This document shows positions 15,660 to 22,646 of a DNA stretch of 64,000 bases, piece by piece. The DNA lies in NCBI GenBank assembly GCA_965262705.1, contig OZ253556.1, positions 1,798,001 to 1,862,000 on the forward strand, given 5' to 3'. Position 1 is the stretch's first letter, and every line of letters begins with the position of its first letter. The translations under genes were made by a program, and so were the position numbers. Origin of the DNA: UJ101 sp965262705. Its GTDB lineage: Bacteria > Bacteroidota > Bacteroidia > Flavobacteriales > UJ101. The notes beneath the pieces were generated by a model. It was not told where the DNA came from. It worked only from the letters and a program-made list of their open reading frames with translations, and searched no databases.

Positions 15660-16439
15660 ATGAAAAAGCCATTATTTTTTACATTATTAAGTTTTTTAGC
15701 CTGTACGCTTATAGGGCAAAGCAATAAGAGATATTTAAAAGTAACTTATGTAGCCATTCCCTTGAGTCAATACACGAGCCCTTCAAAAAATAGCACACAA
15801 TATAATCATCATCAAAGTTTTACCGTTCCCTTCGGTAGGGCTTACAGGTATTATTATACACTTTATGTGGACTTACAAACGCAGCGATCTGTCTATCGAA
15901 TAGATTCACTATCTATAGGAAAAGTACCTAAGGGATATGAAGATAGTAAATTTACGAATGGAGATAGCTTGACTTATGTGGTGAAGCATAACGACCATGC
16001 TTTTTTCAAGTCTGATCATAAAATGGCTTTGGGAGGATTTTACACGGAAGGCACCTTAAAAGATATAGAATGGAAAATTACTAATAAGACGAAGACCATT
16101 TACGGCTTACATTGTAAAAAAGCGGTACCCAAAGACAAGGATTTTTTAATGAATGTATGGTTTACTACGGATATAGCCGTGAGTACGGGACCTGGAATTT
16201 TCTTAAATCTTCCCGGTCTGGTAGTCCGCTCGGAAGACTTTGATTGGACGACAGAAATAGACCATATCGCTTATATGGATTCAGAAGAACTAAATTTTGA
16301 AAAACTGATACAAACCTATAAGGAAGATTTTGACCGAAACAAAAAGAAAAATCCTATGAAAGAAAAGCAGCTATTGATTTGGAAAGCAAAAGACACAAAA
16401 GAGTTTCTTAATTTTTTGAAGGAGAAGTATAAAGAATGA
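15660..16439 (+). CDS. GLPGLI family protein, copy 1
   Basis: 259 residues with a signal peptide (MKKPLFFTLLSFLACTLIGQ) and the family pattern: YYYTLYVDLQTQRSVYRIDS, KTIYGLHCKKA, VWFTTDIAVSTGPG and the name-giving motif as NLPGLVV. GLPGLI proteins are exported Bacteroidota proteins of unknown function, often found beside outer-membrane receptor-like proteins; such a protein is encoded at 22643. The next gene overlaps the stop by 4 bp (ATGA). A paralogue lies at 17586. Confidence 0.88.
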   Translation: MKKPLFFTLLSFLACTLIGQSNKRYLKVTYVAIPLSQYTSPSKNSTQYNHHQSFTVPFGRAYRYYYTLYVDLQTQRSVYRIDSLSIGKVPKGYEDSKFTNGDSLTYVVKHNDHAFFKSDHKMALGGFYTEGTLKDIEWKITNKTKTIYGLHCKKAVPKDKDFLMNVWFTTDIAVSTGPGIFLNLPGLVVRSEDFDWTTEIDHIAYMDSEELNFEKLIQTYKEDFDRNKKKNPMKEKQLLIWKAKDTKEFLNFLKEKYKE

Positions 16440-17080
16440 AAAAAGTACTTTGTTATTTTTTTGCGATTCATTTGTTTTTTTTGTGTACCAATGCACTCTC
16501 TTGCTTTATAGAGCAGATGAGACCTCATACTGAAAAGATCCCGATGCTGGGATTTTTGAAACGTATATATTTTTCGCCGCTGTTTAGACCCTATATGATC
16601 CTTTCGGGCATTGAATCAGGCTATGGATTTTACGGAAGAAATGTAGCAACTCATAAGTATTATTTTATAGAGTTTTACGATAAGGACAATCGTTTACTCG
16701 AAACCTTCGATTATGCAAACTTATTTAAGACGGCAAACGGCTTTTCGAGATTTCAAACCTTTCCTTCTAAGTTATACAATTTTATCGTACAAACTGAAGA
16801 CCGAAAGAAAAAGATCCTAAGCGAGCAGGAAAATAGGCTGATTAAACTCAGAGAATCTTATACAGAAAAGACCTTAAAATATATCGCCCAAGCGGCAGTT
16901 GAGAACGCCGAAAAAGCAGGAATAGTTAAGGGAAAAATCACCTCGTGTAAAATTAAGTTCATTACCGTAGTCCCTCCGCTTAATCTTTTTAATAAAGATA
17001 ATTTTACTGATAATAAGCAAAACATCTATGTGCTCAAAGAAATTCGGATAGCGTTAAAAGATATAGCCAATACCACTTAA
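16436..17080 (+). CDS. exported protein of unknown function, coupled to GLPGLI
   Basis: 214 residues beginning with a hydrophobic segment (VLCYFFAIHLFFLCTNA). The section SGIESGYGFYGRNVATHKYY followed by FIEFYDKDNRLLETF resembles a pattern I associate with partners of HTTM-domain proteins (GYGFFAPNV...). A charged middle (about 115-150) may be helical. The ATGA overlap with the GLPGLI gene implies translational coupling. The copy-2 GLPGLI gene has no such partner. Function unknown. Confidence 0.65.
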   Translation: MKKVLCYFFAIHLFFLCTNALSCFIEQMRPHTEKIPMLGFLKRIYFSPLFRPYMILSGIESGYGFYGRNVATHKYYFIEFYDKDNRLLETFDYANLFKTANGFSRFQTFPSKLYNFIVQTEDRKKKILSEQENRLIKLRESYTEKTLKYIAQAAVENAEKAGIVKGKITSCKIKFITVVPPLNLFNKDNFTDNKQNIYVLKEIRIALKDIANTT

Positions 17081-17109
17081 GTCCCCTCAAGAGAACAACT
17101 TTTAAAGCA

Positions 17110-17220
17110 AAAAAGTAAGGTTTTTCCTTACTTTTTGTATCGTTAAACCTTACCTTTCTTTCGTTTTTTGTGTATATTTTTGCAGTGTAAATAATAATTA
17201 ATCTTTAAAATTTCAACATC
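17110..17220 (+). promoter_or_regulatory. terminator-promoter module, copy 2 of 4
   Basis: Nearly identical to copy 1 over its whole length, including the GTAAGG/CCTTAC hairpin, TATTTTTG box and TTTCAACATC leader. It drives the frameshifted paralogue at 17221. Confidence 0.75.
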
Positions 17221-17500
17221 ATGAAAAAAGTAGTAGTAATTTCCGCCTTGTGTATGGGCGGAGTAGGTTTAATGGCGTTCAAGCCTTTTTAAAGTACACA
17301 CAGTTCCATTAAACGATGTAACGGCAGCGTATAATGCTGGGAAGTTTTGTAAATTGGCTACTGAACCTGAATTTCAAGAGTCATACACTTCTAAATATAC
17401 CTCTGATAAAGGAGAGTGGTCTGTGTACCATAAGAGTGATTGCAAAAAGATGAGGAAAGAGAGTGCAGATAGAATAGAAAAGGTATTAAAAAAATACTAA
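17221..17500 (+). pseudogene. small exported peptide, type B, frameshifted
   Basis: Reading starts MKKVVVISALCMGGVGLMAF then KPF and stops, because a T-run is TTTTT here and TTT in the intact paralogue. Removing one base from the 280-bp span gives 92 residues: KVHTVPLNDVTAAYNAG as in type A, then a different middle (KLATEPEFQESYTSKY...) with two Cys, and the shared tail IEKVLKKY. The run-length change could be a fixed defect or a phase switch. Confidence 0.8.
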
Positions 17501-17511
17501 CTAAAAGTTTT

Positions 17512-17545
17512 AGCAAGCCTAAAAATTAGGCTCGCTATTTTTTCT
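17512..17545 (+). terminator. intrinsic terminator after the type B peptide gene
   Basis: AGCAAGCCT and AGGCTCGCT pair with one mismatch, followed by ATTTTTTCT. It is the counterpart of the terminator at 15575, showing that the whole peptide-terminator-GLPGLI unit was duplicated. Confidence 0.8.
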
Positions 17546-17585
17546 AACCCCATTTTTACAACATGAAATAAGTAATTTTCAAATC

Positions 17586-18344
17586 ATGAAAAAACATTTT
17601 TTTCTAATTATACTATGCTTTGCAGTTTGTATGCTTACGGCGCAAAATAAGAACCGATACTTAAAAATAACTTATATAGCCATTCCTCACAGTTCATATC
17701 ATCGTAGTCCAAAAGTTACAGATTATGAGGATAATCGAGCAGCTAGTTTAGCTGCTGCTTATCGGTATTATTATACGCTTTATGTGGATTTACAAACGCA
17801 GCGTTCGATCTATCAAATAGATTCACTTTCTATGGGGAAAAAACCAGCAGGGCAGGAACAGGTAAAATATATGGTAAATGACAGTCTATCTTATGTGGTG
17901 AAAAGCAGCCCTCAAATGTTTTTTAAATATGAAGAACTATTTCATCATCCCTTCTATTGCGAAGGTAACTTAAAGGAAATAGAATGGAACATTACCGATA
18001 AAGTGAAGACCATTTACGGTTTACACTGCAAAAAAGCAGTGGCAAAAAATAAAGACTTTTTAATGAATGTATGGTTTACTACGGATATAGCGGTAAGTAC
18101 AGGTCCCGGTATTTTCTTAAATCTTCCCGGTCTCGTGGTGCGCTCGGAAGAATTTTTTTGGACTACGGAAATAGAGAATATAACCTACATCGACTCGGAA
18201 AAACTAAATTTTGAAAAGTTAATCGCAACCTATCAAAAAGACTTTGACCGAAACAAAAAGGGAAATAACATAAAAGAAAAGAAATTGTTGTTTAAAAAAG
18301 CATCTATAATAACAAGTATGCTTAATGCACCCATTAGCAGATAA
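17586..18344 (+). CDS. GLPGLI family protein, copy 2
   Basis: 252 residues with a signal peptide (MKKHFFLIILCFAVCMLTAQ). It is highly similar to copy 1 in YYYTLYVDLQTQRSIYQIDS, KTIYGLHCKKA, LMNVWFTTDIAVSTGPG and NLPGLVVRSEE, but diverges in the N-terminal third and in the last 20 residues. It belongs to a tandem duplication with 15660. Possibly the two copies pair with the two different small peptides encoded just upstream of each; that is inference from gene order only. Confidence 0.88.
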   Translation: MKKHFFLIILCFAVCMLTAQNKNRYLKITYIAIPHSSYHRSPKVTDYEDNRAASLAAAYRYYYTLYVDLQTQRSIYQIDSLSMGKKPAGQEQVKYMVNDSLSYVVKSSPQMFFKYEELFHHPFYCEGNLKEIEWNITDKVKTIYGLHCKKAVAKNKDFLMNVWFTTDIAVSTGPGIFLNLPGLVVRSEEFFWTTEIENITYIDSEKLNFEKLIATYQKDFDRNKKGNNIKEKKLLFKKASIITSMLNAPISR

Positions 18345-18373
18345 CAATAAATAATTTTCTACGTTTTATTATG

Positions 18374-18455
18374 AAAAAGTAAGGTTTTCCCTTACTTTTT
18401 GTATCGAAAAACCTTACCATTCTCTGATTTTTTGTGTATATTTTTGTAAAATAAA
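18374..18455 (+). promoter_or_regulatory. terminator-promoter module, copy 3 of 4
   Basis: The hairpin GTAAGG-TTTTCC-CTTAC and the TGTGTATATTTTTG box are kept; the 3' leader differs from copies 1, 2 and 4. It precedes the 90-residue membrane protein gene. Confidence 0.7.
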
Positions 18456-18494
18456 TGAATAATTCATTTTTATTGTGTTAAAAATAAGTATGTT

Positions 18495-18767
18495 ATGTAC
18501 GAAAGCATCATTTTTCGGAGTATTTATCTCACTATTTTTATTTCACTACTCGTTATCACTTACTCCTTTAGAAAAAACAATCGCTTTATAAGGTCGTTTC
18601 TTGGTCAAACTTTAATACTGTGTGCTATTGCGTGCTTATGGATGTACAAAATGTACGAATCGATTTTTGAAAATGCCTCTAATTTTGGCGAGATTTTTTG
18701 GTTCACTTTATCTTTGCTTGTAAGTATTCCTATCTATTGGAAAAAATACAAAAATAGATTTTTATAA
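18495..18767 (+). CDS. small membrane protein
   Basis: 90 residues with three hydrophobic segments (about 5-24, 34-50, 65-82) separated by basic turns (FRKNNRFIRSF, YWKKYKNRFL). No family recognised. It has its own copy of the terminator-promoter module, so it is expressed as a separate unit of the cluster. Confidence 0.55.
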   Translation: MYESIIFRSIYLTIFISLLVITYSFRKNNRFIRSFLGQTLILCAIACLWMYKMYESIFENASNFGEIFWFTLSLLVSIPIYWKKYKNRFL

Positions 18768-18780
18768 CCTAAGGCTAATA

Positions 18781-18896
18781 AAAAAGTAAGGTTTTCCCTT
18801 ACTTTTTGTATCGAAAAACCTTACTTTTCTTTCGTTTTTTGTGTATATTTTTGTAGTATAAAAATAATAATTCATCTTTTAAAATTTCAACATCAT
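18781..18896 (+). promoter_or_regulatory. terminator-promoter module, copy 4 of 4
   Basis: The full module is present, including the leader AAAATTTCAACATC. Where copies 1 and 2 have the start ATGAAA, this one reads ATTAAG, so the original peptide gene behind it has lost its start and the module now serves the lipoprotein gene at 18937. Confidence 0.75.
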
Positions 18897-18936
18897 TAAG
18901 AAAGAAAAACAAAAAACACAAAAGTTGTTCAACGGA

Positions 18937-19476
18937 ATGAAAAGACTTTTTAAGTTAGGGTTACTTTTTATTTTACTGCTTTTGGGAAATTTGTGGAGTT
19001 GTAGTGAAGACGAAGGTCATACTATTTCACAGCAAAACTTTTCATCGCGTAACCTGTATTCCCAAGTAAAATCAAAAGGAAGTAAGATGACCTTTTATGA
19101 TCTTTTTGAAAAAATAGCAAAGAATGATTTAAATGCAAAAAGAGGAAACGTATTGTATATAGATTATACTATAAATAAGGATGGTGAAATCAATATATTT
19201 AATATCAAAGAATCAGAGCCTACCTGGCCAGTAGCTTTTGTTATGATAGATATTTTTCATGAAAGGAAACCACAAATTAATAAAAACTATCTTAGTGGCA
19301 AGGATAAGTATCAGGTAAGTTGTTCTACAGGCTGGGATGAAACATGTGGAGGGGCTTATTCTTGTGGCAGATTGGTAGAGAAGTGTTTAGACAGTGGAGG
19401 ATGTGCTGAAGTCTGTAAATTACAAATGGTTTATAACCCCGAAAATAAAACTTTTTACCTTATTGGCAAGGAATAA
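18937..19476 (+). CDS. cysteine-rich lipoprotein
   Basis: 179 residues from ATG 18937 (an upstream TTG at 18925 is less likely). A lipoprotein signal is visible, MKRLFKLGLLFILLLLGNLW followed by the lipobox-like SCSEDEG. The C-terminal third holds six Cys in 31 residues (CSTGWDETCGGAYSC, EKCLDSGGCAEVCK), which suggests disulfides or metal binding outside the cytoplasm. No family recognised. The PLDc_N-like gene starts 15 bp downstream. Confidence 0.65.
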   Translation: MKRLFKLGLLFILLLLGNLWSCSEDEGHTISQQNFSSRNLYSQVKSKGSKMTFYDLFEKIAKNDLNAKRGNVLYIDYTINKDGEINIFNIKESEPTWPVAFVMIDIFHERKPQINKNYLSGKDKYQVSCSTGWDETCGGAYSCGRLVEKCLDSGGCAEVCKLQMVYNPENKTFYLIGKE

Positions 19477-19491
19477 AAAAATACAAAAATA

Positions 19492-19713
19492 ATGAACGAT
19501 ATTTTGATAACTTTTTTATGTACAATTTTCATATTGATTTATGTATATTCTATTTCTCATTTTCTTTGGAAATTAATACAGAAAAAAATAGATAAACATC
19601 AGATGTATTGGTTTTGGATTATTTTTTTATTTCCTATAATAGGTTCATTTTTTTATTTATTATTCAGTAAAAATTTAAATCATGATAGACTTGGAAATGA
19701 AAAAGAGTTCTAA
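19492..19713 (+). CDS. PLDc N-terminal-like small membrane protein
   Basis: 73 residues with two transmembrane segments; the second, MYWFWIIFLFPIIGSFFYLL, matches the short PLDc_N domain (P.IG...Y...). Free-standing PLDc_N proteins are frequent beside bacteriocin and immunity genes, but that role is only a guess here. The stop overlaps the start of the frameshifted small peptide reading at 19682. Confidence 0.6.
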   Translation: MNDILITFLCTIFILIYVYSISHFLWKLIQKKIDKHQMYWFWIIFLFPIIGSFFYLLFSKNLNHDRLGNEKEF

Positions 19714-19829
19714 AGTCGCCGCAGTTGATGAAGTAGGGGGCTGCATTAGGTTTGTATGGAGGTCCTTTATGGTCTATCATACAAGGAGCTATAGTAAGTA
19801 TAGCTGTAGATGAAGAAACTGAAAATTAA
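19682..19829 (+). pseudogene. small Gly-rich peptide gene, frameshifted at a G-run
   Basis: ATG 19682 opens MIDLEMKKSSKVAAVDEVG. After a run of five G the sensible reading continues one base off: AALGLYGGPLWSIIQGAIVS then IAVDEETEN and stop. With four G the gene would encode 48 residues: a charged leader and a Gly/hydrophobic core with GxxxG spacing, reminiscent of class II bacteriocin-like peptides. The uncorrected frame gives a non-descript 43-residue product. The assignment rests on composition and context only. Confidence 0.4.
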
Positions 19830-19843
19830 AATAGCTAATAAAA

Positions 19844-20254
19844 ATGGGTATTTTGTTGATAAAAAGAAAGTATGAACCAGCAAGTGCGATGTCAGCCTAC
19901 ACTATTTATATTGATGGAGAAAAAAGGGGAAGTGTTAGGAATGGGGAAGCAAAAGAATTATTATTATCACCAGGGCACCATACACTAAGAGTAAGGTTTA
20001 GATGGTGGAGTAGTCAGCCGATGAGCCTTGAGATAAACCAAGACAAAAAAATCGTCTTAATCTCTCAAAAAGTCGAATCAACTTATATTATTTTCTTAGT
20101 TATTGGGATGGTTATAGTTTATTATCTTTTTAAAATGATTTGGAAAATTGATATAAGTCTTATGTTAGATTTTGTTGGATTATATGTTATTGCTTATCTG
20201 TTTTACTTTTTTGTCATCGAAAGAACAAATTATTTAAACATCAGGCAGTTGTGA
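19844..20254 (+). CDS. membrane protein with PEGA-like N terminus
   Basis: 136 residues. The N-terminal half reads TIYIDGEKRGSVRNGEAKEL and LLSPGHHTLRVRFRWWSS, the pattern of PEGA-like domains (beta strands presenting a bound or surface loop). Two transmembrane segments follow (about 76-96 and 108-128). The product should display the small domain at the membrane. Partner unknown. Confidence 0.55.
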   Translation: MGILLIKRKYEPASAMSAYTIYIDGEKRGSVRNGEAKELLLSPGHHTLRVRFRWWSSQPMSLEINQDKKIVLISQKVESTYIIFLVIGMVIVYYLFKMIWKIDISLMLDFVGLYVIAYLFYFFVIERTNYLNIRQL

Positions 20255-20314
20255 TCTCCTGCCTGCTATCATAGAATAAGGAGTAAATAGGAAAAAAGAA
20301 GAGCTAATTATTTA

Positions 20315-20903
20315 ATGAAGATAGGAAAAATCAAAAAAGAGGGGTGTAATCATGTAATGAAGACAGGAAAAATCAAAAAAGAAGGGGTTAATCATTTAAT
20401 GAAGATAGGAAAAATCAAAAAAGAAGGGGTTAATCATTTAATGAAGATAGGAAAAATCAAAAAAGAAGGGGTTAATTATTTAATGAAGACAGGAAAAATC
20501 AAAAAAGAGGGGTGTAATCATTTAATGAAAAGGGGAAAATAAAAAAAACACCGCTTAATTATTTAATGAAAGCAAGAAAAATCAAAAAAGAAGAGGTTAA
20601 TCATTTAATGAAGATAGGAAAAATCAAAAAAGAAGGGGTTAATTATTTAATGAAGATAGGAAAAATCAAAAAAGAAGGGGTTAATTATTTAATGAAGATA
20701 GGAAAAATCAAAAAAGAAGGGGTTAATCATGTAATGAAGATAGGAAAAATCAAAAAAGAAGGGGTTAATCATGTAATGAAGACAGGAAAAATCAAAAAAG
20801 AAGGGGTTAATCATTTAATGAAGACAGGAAAAATCAAAAAAGAAGGGGTTAATTATTTAATGAAAGCAAGAAAAATCAAAAAAAGAGGGGTTAAGGGTTT
20901 AGT
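20315..20903 (+). repeat. 42-bp tandem array, 14 units, each with an in-frame ATG
   Basis: Units start at 20315 and recur every 42 bp, except the step 20525-20566 which is 41 bp. Each encodes a variant of MKIGKIKKEGVNHL, so two open frames result (20315-20542 and 20566-20955) with a frame break at the short unit. The product would be very basic and periodic. Units are nearly identical, with a few alternating variants (GVNHL, GVNYL, GCNHL, GVNHV; KIGK, KTGK, KARK), indicating recent expansion. Whether it is translated is open; the period keeps any frame open by itself. A DUF6261 gene follows. Confidence 0.85.
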
Positions 20904-20989
20904 AAAAAAGATATTTTGCTTTTTTGTAATCTTACTAAATGGAATGACCCTATGATAACCAACATATAAAAACTAAAACCTTATAAACT

Positions 20990-21697
20990 ATGATACATTT
21001 GAATAAATTATACACAAATAGCAGAGCTGCAGAAGTAAATGCCGTTATGATACGATTGATAAGGTTATATAAAAAAGGAGATTGGAGTAAAGAGGCTTAT
21101 CTGGTGAATATTTTTAAAGACTTAGAGGCATGCTCCAATAGTTTAACCACCGCTATAAATCATAGCAAACCCGTCTCTTTGCTTGACGAAAAAGATGAGC
21201 TAAGGGACTATAAAGTAAGATCGCTTTATTATTTTTTAACCGGCCTTTCCTATCATCCCGAACAAAAAATTAAGATGGCTGCCCAAGCAGTGCTTGAGAT
21301 CTATAAACGATATGGTATTGCTATCATAAATGAAAATTATGCTATAGAAACCACCCTTATATCCTCATTGATTAAAGACCTATCAGTTGAAAGTTTAAAA
21401 TCTTCTATTGATGCACTTTCAGGCTGTGCAGGGTTAATAGAAGAACTGCGAAGGGCGCAGGAAGATTTTGAAAAAGCGCGTGTCGAATATGAACAAGAGA
21501 AAGCCGTTGAATCAGTCCGAGAGAATGCGACCACGATAAAACATAAAGCCCTTAGGCTCATCAATGAAAAGCTAATAACCTACTTACAGCTGATGTCTCA
21601 GGTGAACGAGGCCCAATATGGAAACTTTGCCCGCACAGTGGCCGAGATAACCAATGATAATAATGAAACCATAAAGAAAAGGAGAAGCAATAAATAG
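20990..21697 (+). CDS. DUF6261 family protein
   Basis: 235 residues, predicted all-helical, starting MIHLNKLYTNSRAAEVNAVM. The pattern SKEAYLVNIFKDLEACSNSL, KVRSLYYFLTGLSYHP and a late coiled-coil stretch (about 150-180, rich in E, R, K) fit the DUF6261 family of Bacteroidota, for which no function is established. It sits between the 42-bp array and the HTTM gene. Confidence 0.7.
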   Translation: MIHLNKLYTNSRAAEVNAVMIRLIRLYKKGDWSKEAYLVNIFKDLEACSNSLTTAINHSKPVSLLDEKDELRDYKVRSLYYFLTGLSYHPEQKIKMAAQAVLEIYKRYGIAIINENYAIETTLISSLIKDLSVESLKSSIDALSGCAGLIEELRRAQEDFEKARVEYEQEKAVESVRENATTIKHKALRLINEKLITYLQLMSQVNEAQYGNFARTVAEITNDNNETIKKRRSNK

Positions 21698-21749
21698 CCC
21701 GATGAGAAAATAAAGAAAGGGTTGAATATATAACCGAATATGTAACCTT

Positions 21750-22646
21750 ATGATAGCTAAGAAAATCATGGCTTTTTTTGAATCGCCTGCGCATAAATCC
21801 TATAATTATTTATCATTCTTTAGAATTTCCACCGGATTGATCGCCATGGTAGATATGCTATCCATGGCGGCAGATTTTAAGTTCTTATTTTCTAAAAACC
21901 AAACCATTATTCCTCAAGAGTTGGCCTATGTTTACTCCGGATACTTTGATTATCTTCAACCCTTCTATGAATTTTTGAAAGCCAAGGGGTTGTACGAATT
22001 TTATTATAACAATGTAGTATGGGCTTATTTGCTGCTTTTACTCTTTTTGATAATCGGATTATTTTCAAGAATCTCGGCTTCGCTGGCACTCATTTTACAA
22101 CTACTCATCTTTAAATCTTTTGACGATTATAATTATGGATACGATACCTTCCTTACGATGTCCTTATTTTATTGCATAGTATTTCCTGTGGGTACCTATA
22201 GTTCAATAGATAACCTTATAAAACGCGAAAAAAAACCAAATGCTTATCGGCTTAACTATGCGAAAGTTTTACAATGGCATTTATGTGTAGTATATTGTTT
22301 TGCGGGCTTGCCTAAGATTTTAGAATGCAATTGGTGGAATGGCAAGGCGATGTGGAAAGCGCTTTCAGGGATTCATCACTCGTATTATTTGATTTCTCCT
22401 TATATTTTAATTCCCGCTGGAATAGTTGTGCTATTTACCGAAACGTTCTATCCAGTTTTGATGAATATACCCTATACAAGAAAAATTACTCTTTTTTTCA
22501 TACTTAGTATGCACATAGGAATTGCCTTGATGATGAATCTTTTTATTTTTTCTGCGATGATGATCGTACTCAATATCACGGCTTGGTATGACGTTGTCCC
22601 TTTTTCCAAGTATATTTTTAACAAAAAGCAAGCAAAAATAGTATGA
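21750..22646 (+). CDS. HTTM domain protein (vitamin K-dependent carboxylase-like membrane protein)
   Basis: 298 residues with about seven hydrophobic segments. The start SYNYLSFFRISTGLIAMVDM, then AKVLQWHLCVVYCFAGLPKI and NWWNGKAMWKALS match the horizontally transferred transmembrane (HTTM) domain shared with vertebrate gamma-glutamyl carboxylase. The bacterial proteins are mostly of unknown activity. The stop codon overlaps the start of the receptor-like gene by 4 bp (ATGA), so the two are translationally coupled. In this cluster it could act on one of the small exported peptides; that is inference. Confidence 0.8.
   Translation: MIAKKIMAFFESPAHKSYNYLSFFRISTGLIAMVDMLSMAADFKFLFSKNQTIIPQELAYVYSGYFDYLQPFYEFLKAKGLYEFYYNNVVWAYLLLLLFLIIGLFSRISASLALILQLLIFKSFDDYNYGYDTFLTMSLFYCIVFPVGTYSSIDNLIKREKKPNAYRLNYAKVLQWHLCVVYCFAGLPKILECNWWNGKAMWKALSGIHHSYYLISPYILIPAGIVVLFTETFYPVLMNIPYTRKITLFFILSMHIGIALMMNLFIFSAMMIVLNITAWYDVVPFSKYIFNKKQAKIV

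Noticed and set aside
20315..20955. Two independent genes of 75 and 129 codons
   Set aside because: They are one tandem array broken by a single 41-bp unit; there is no evidence for two separate genes.
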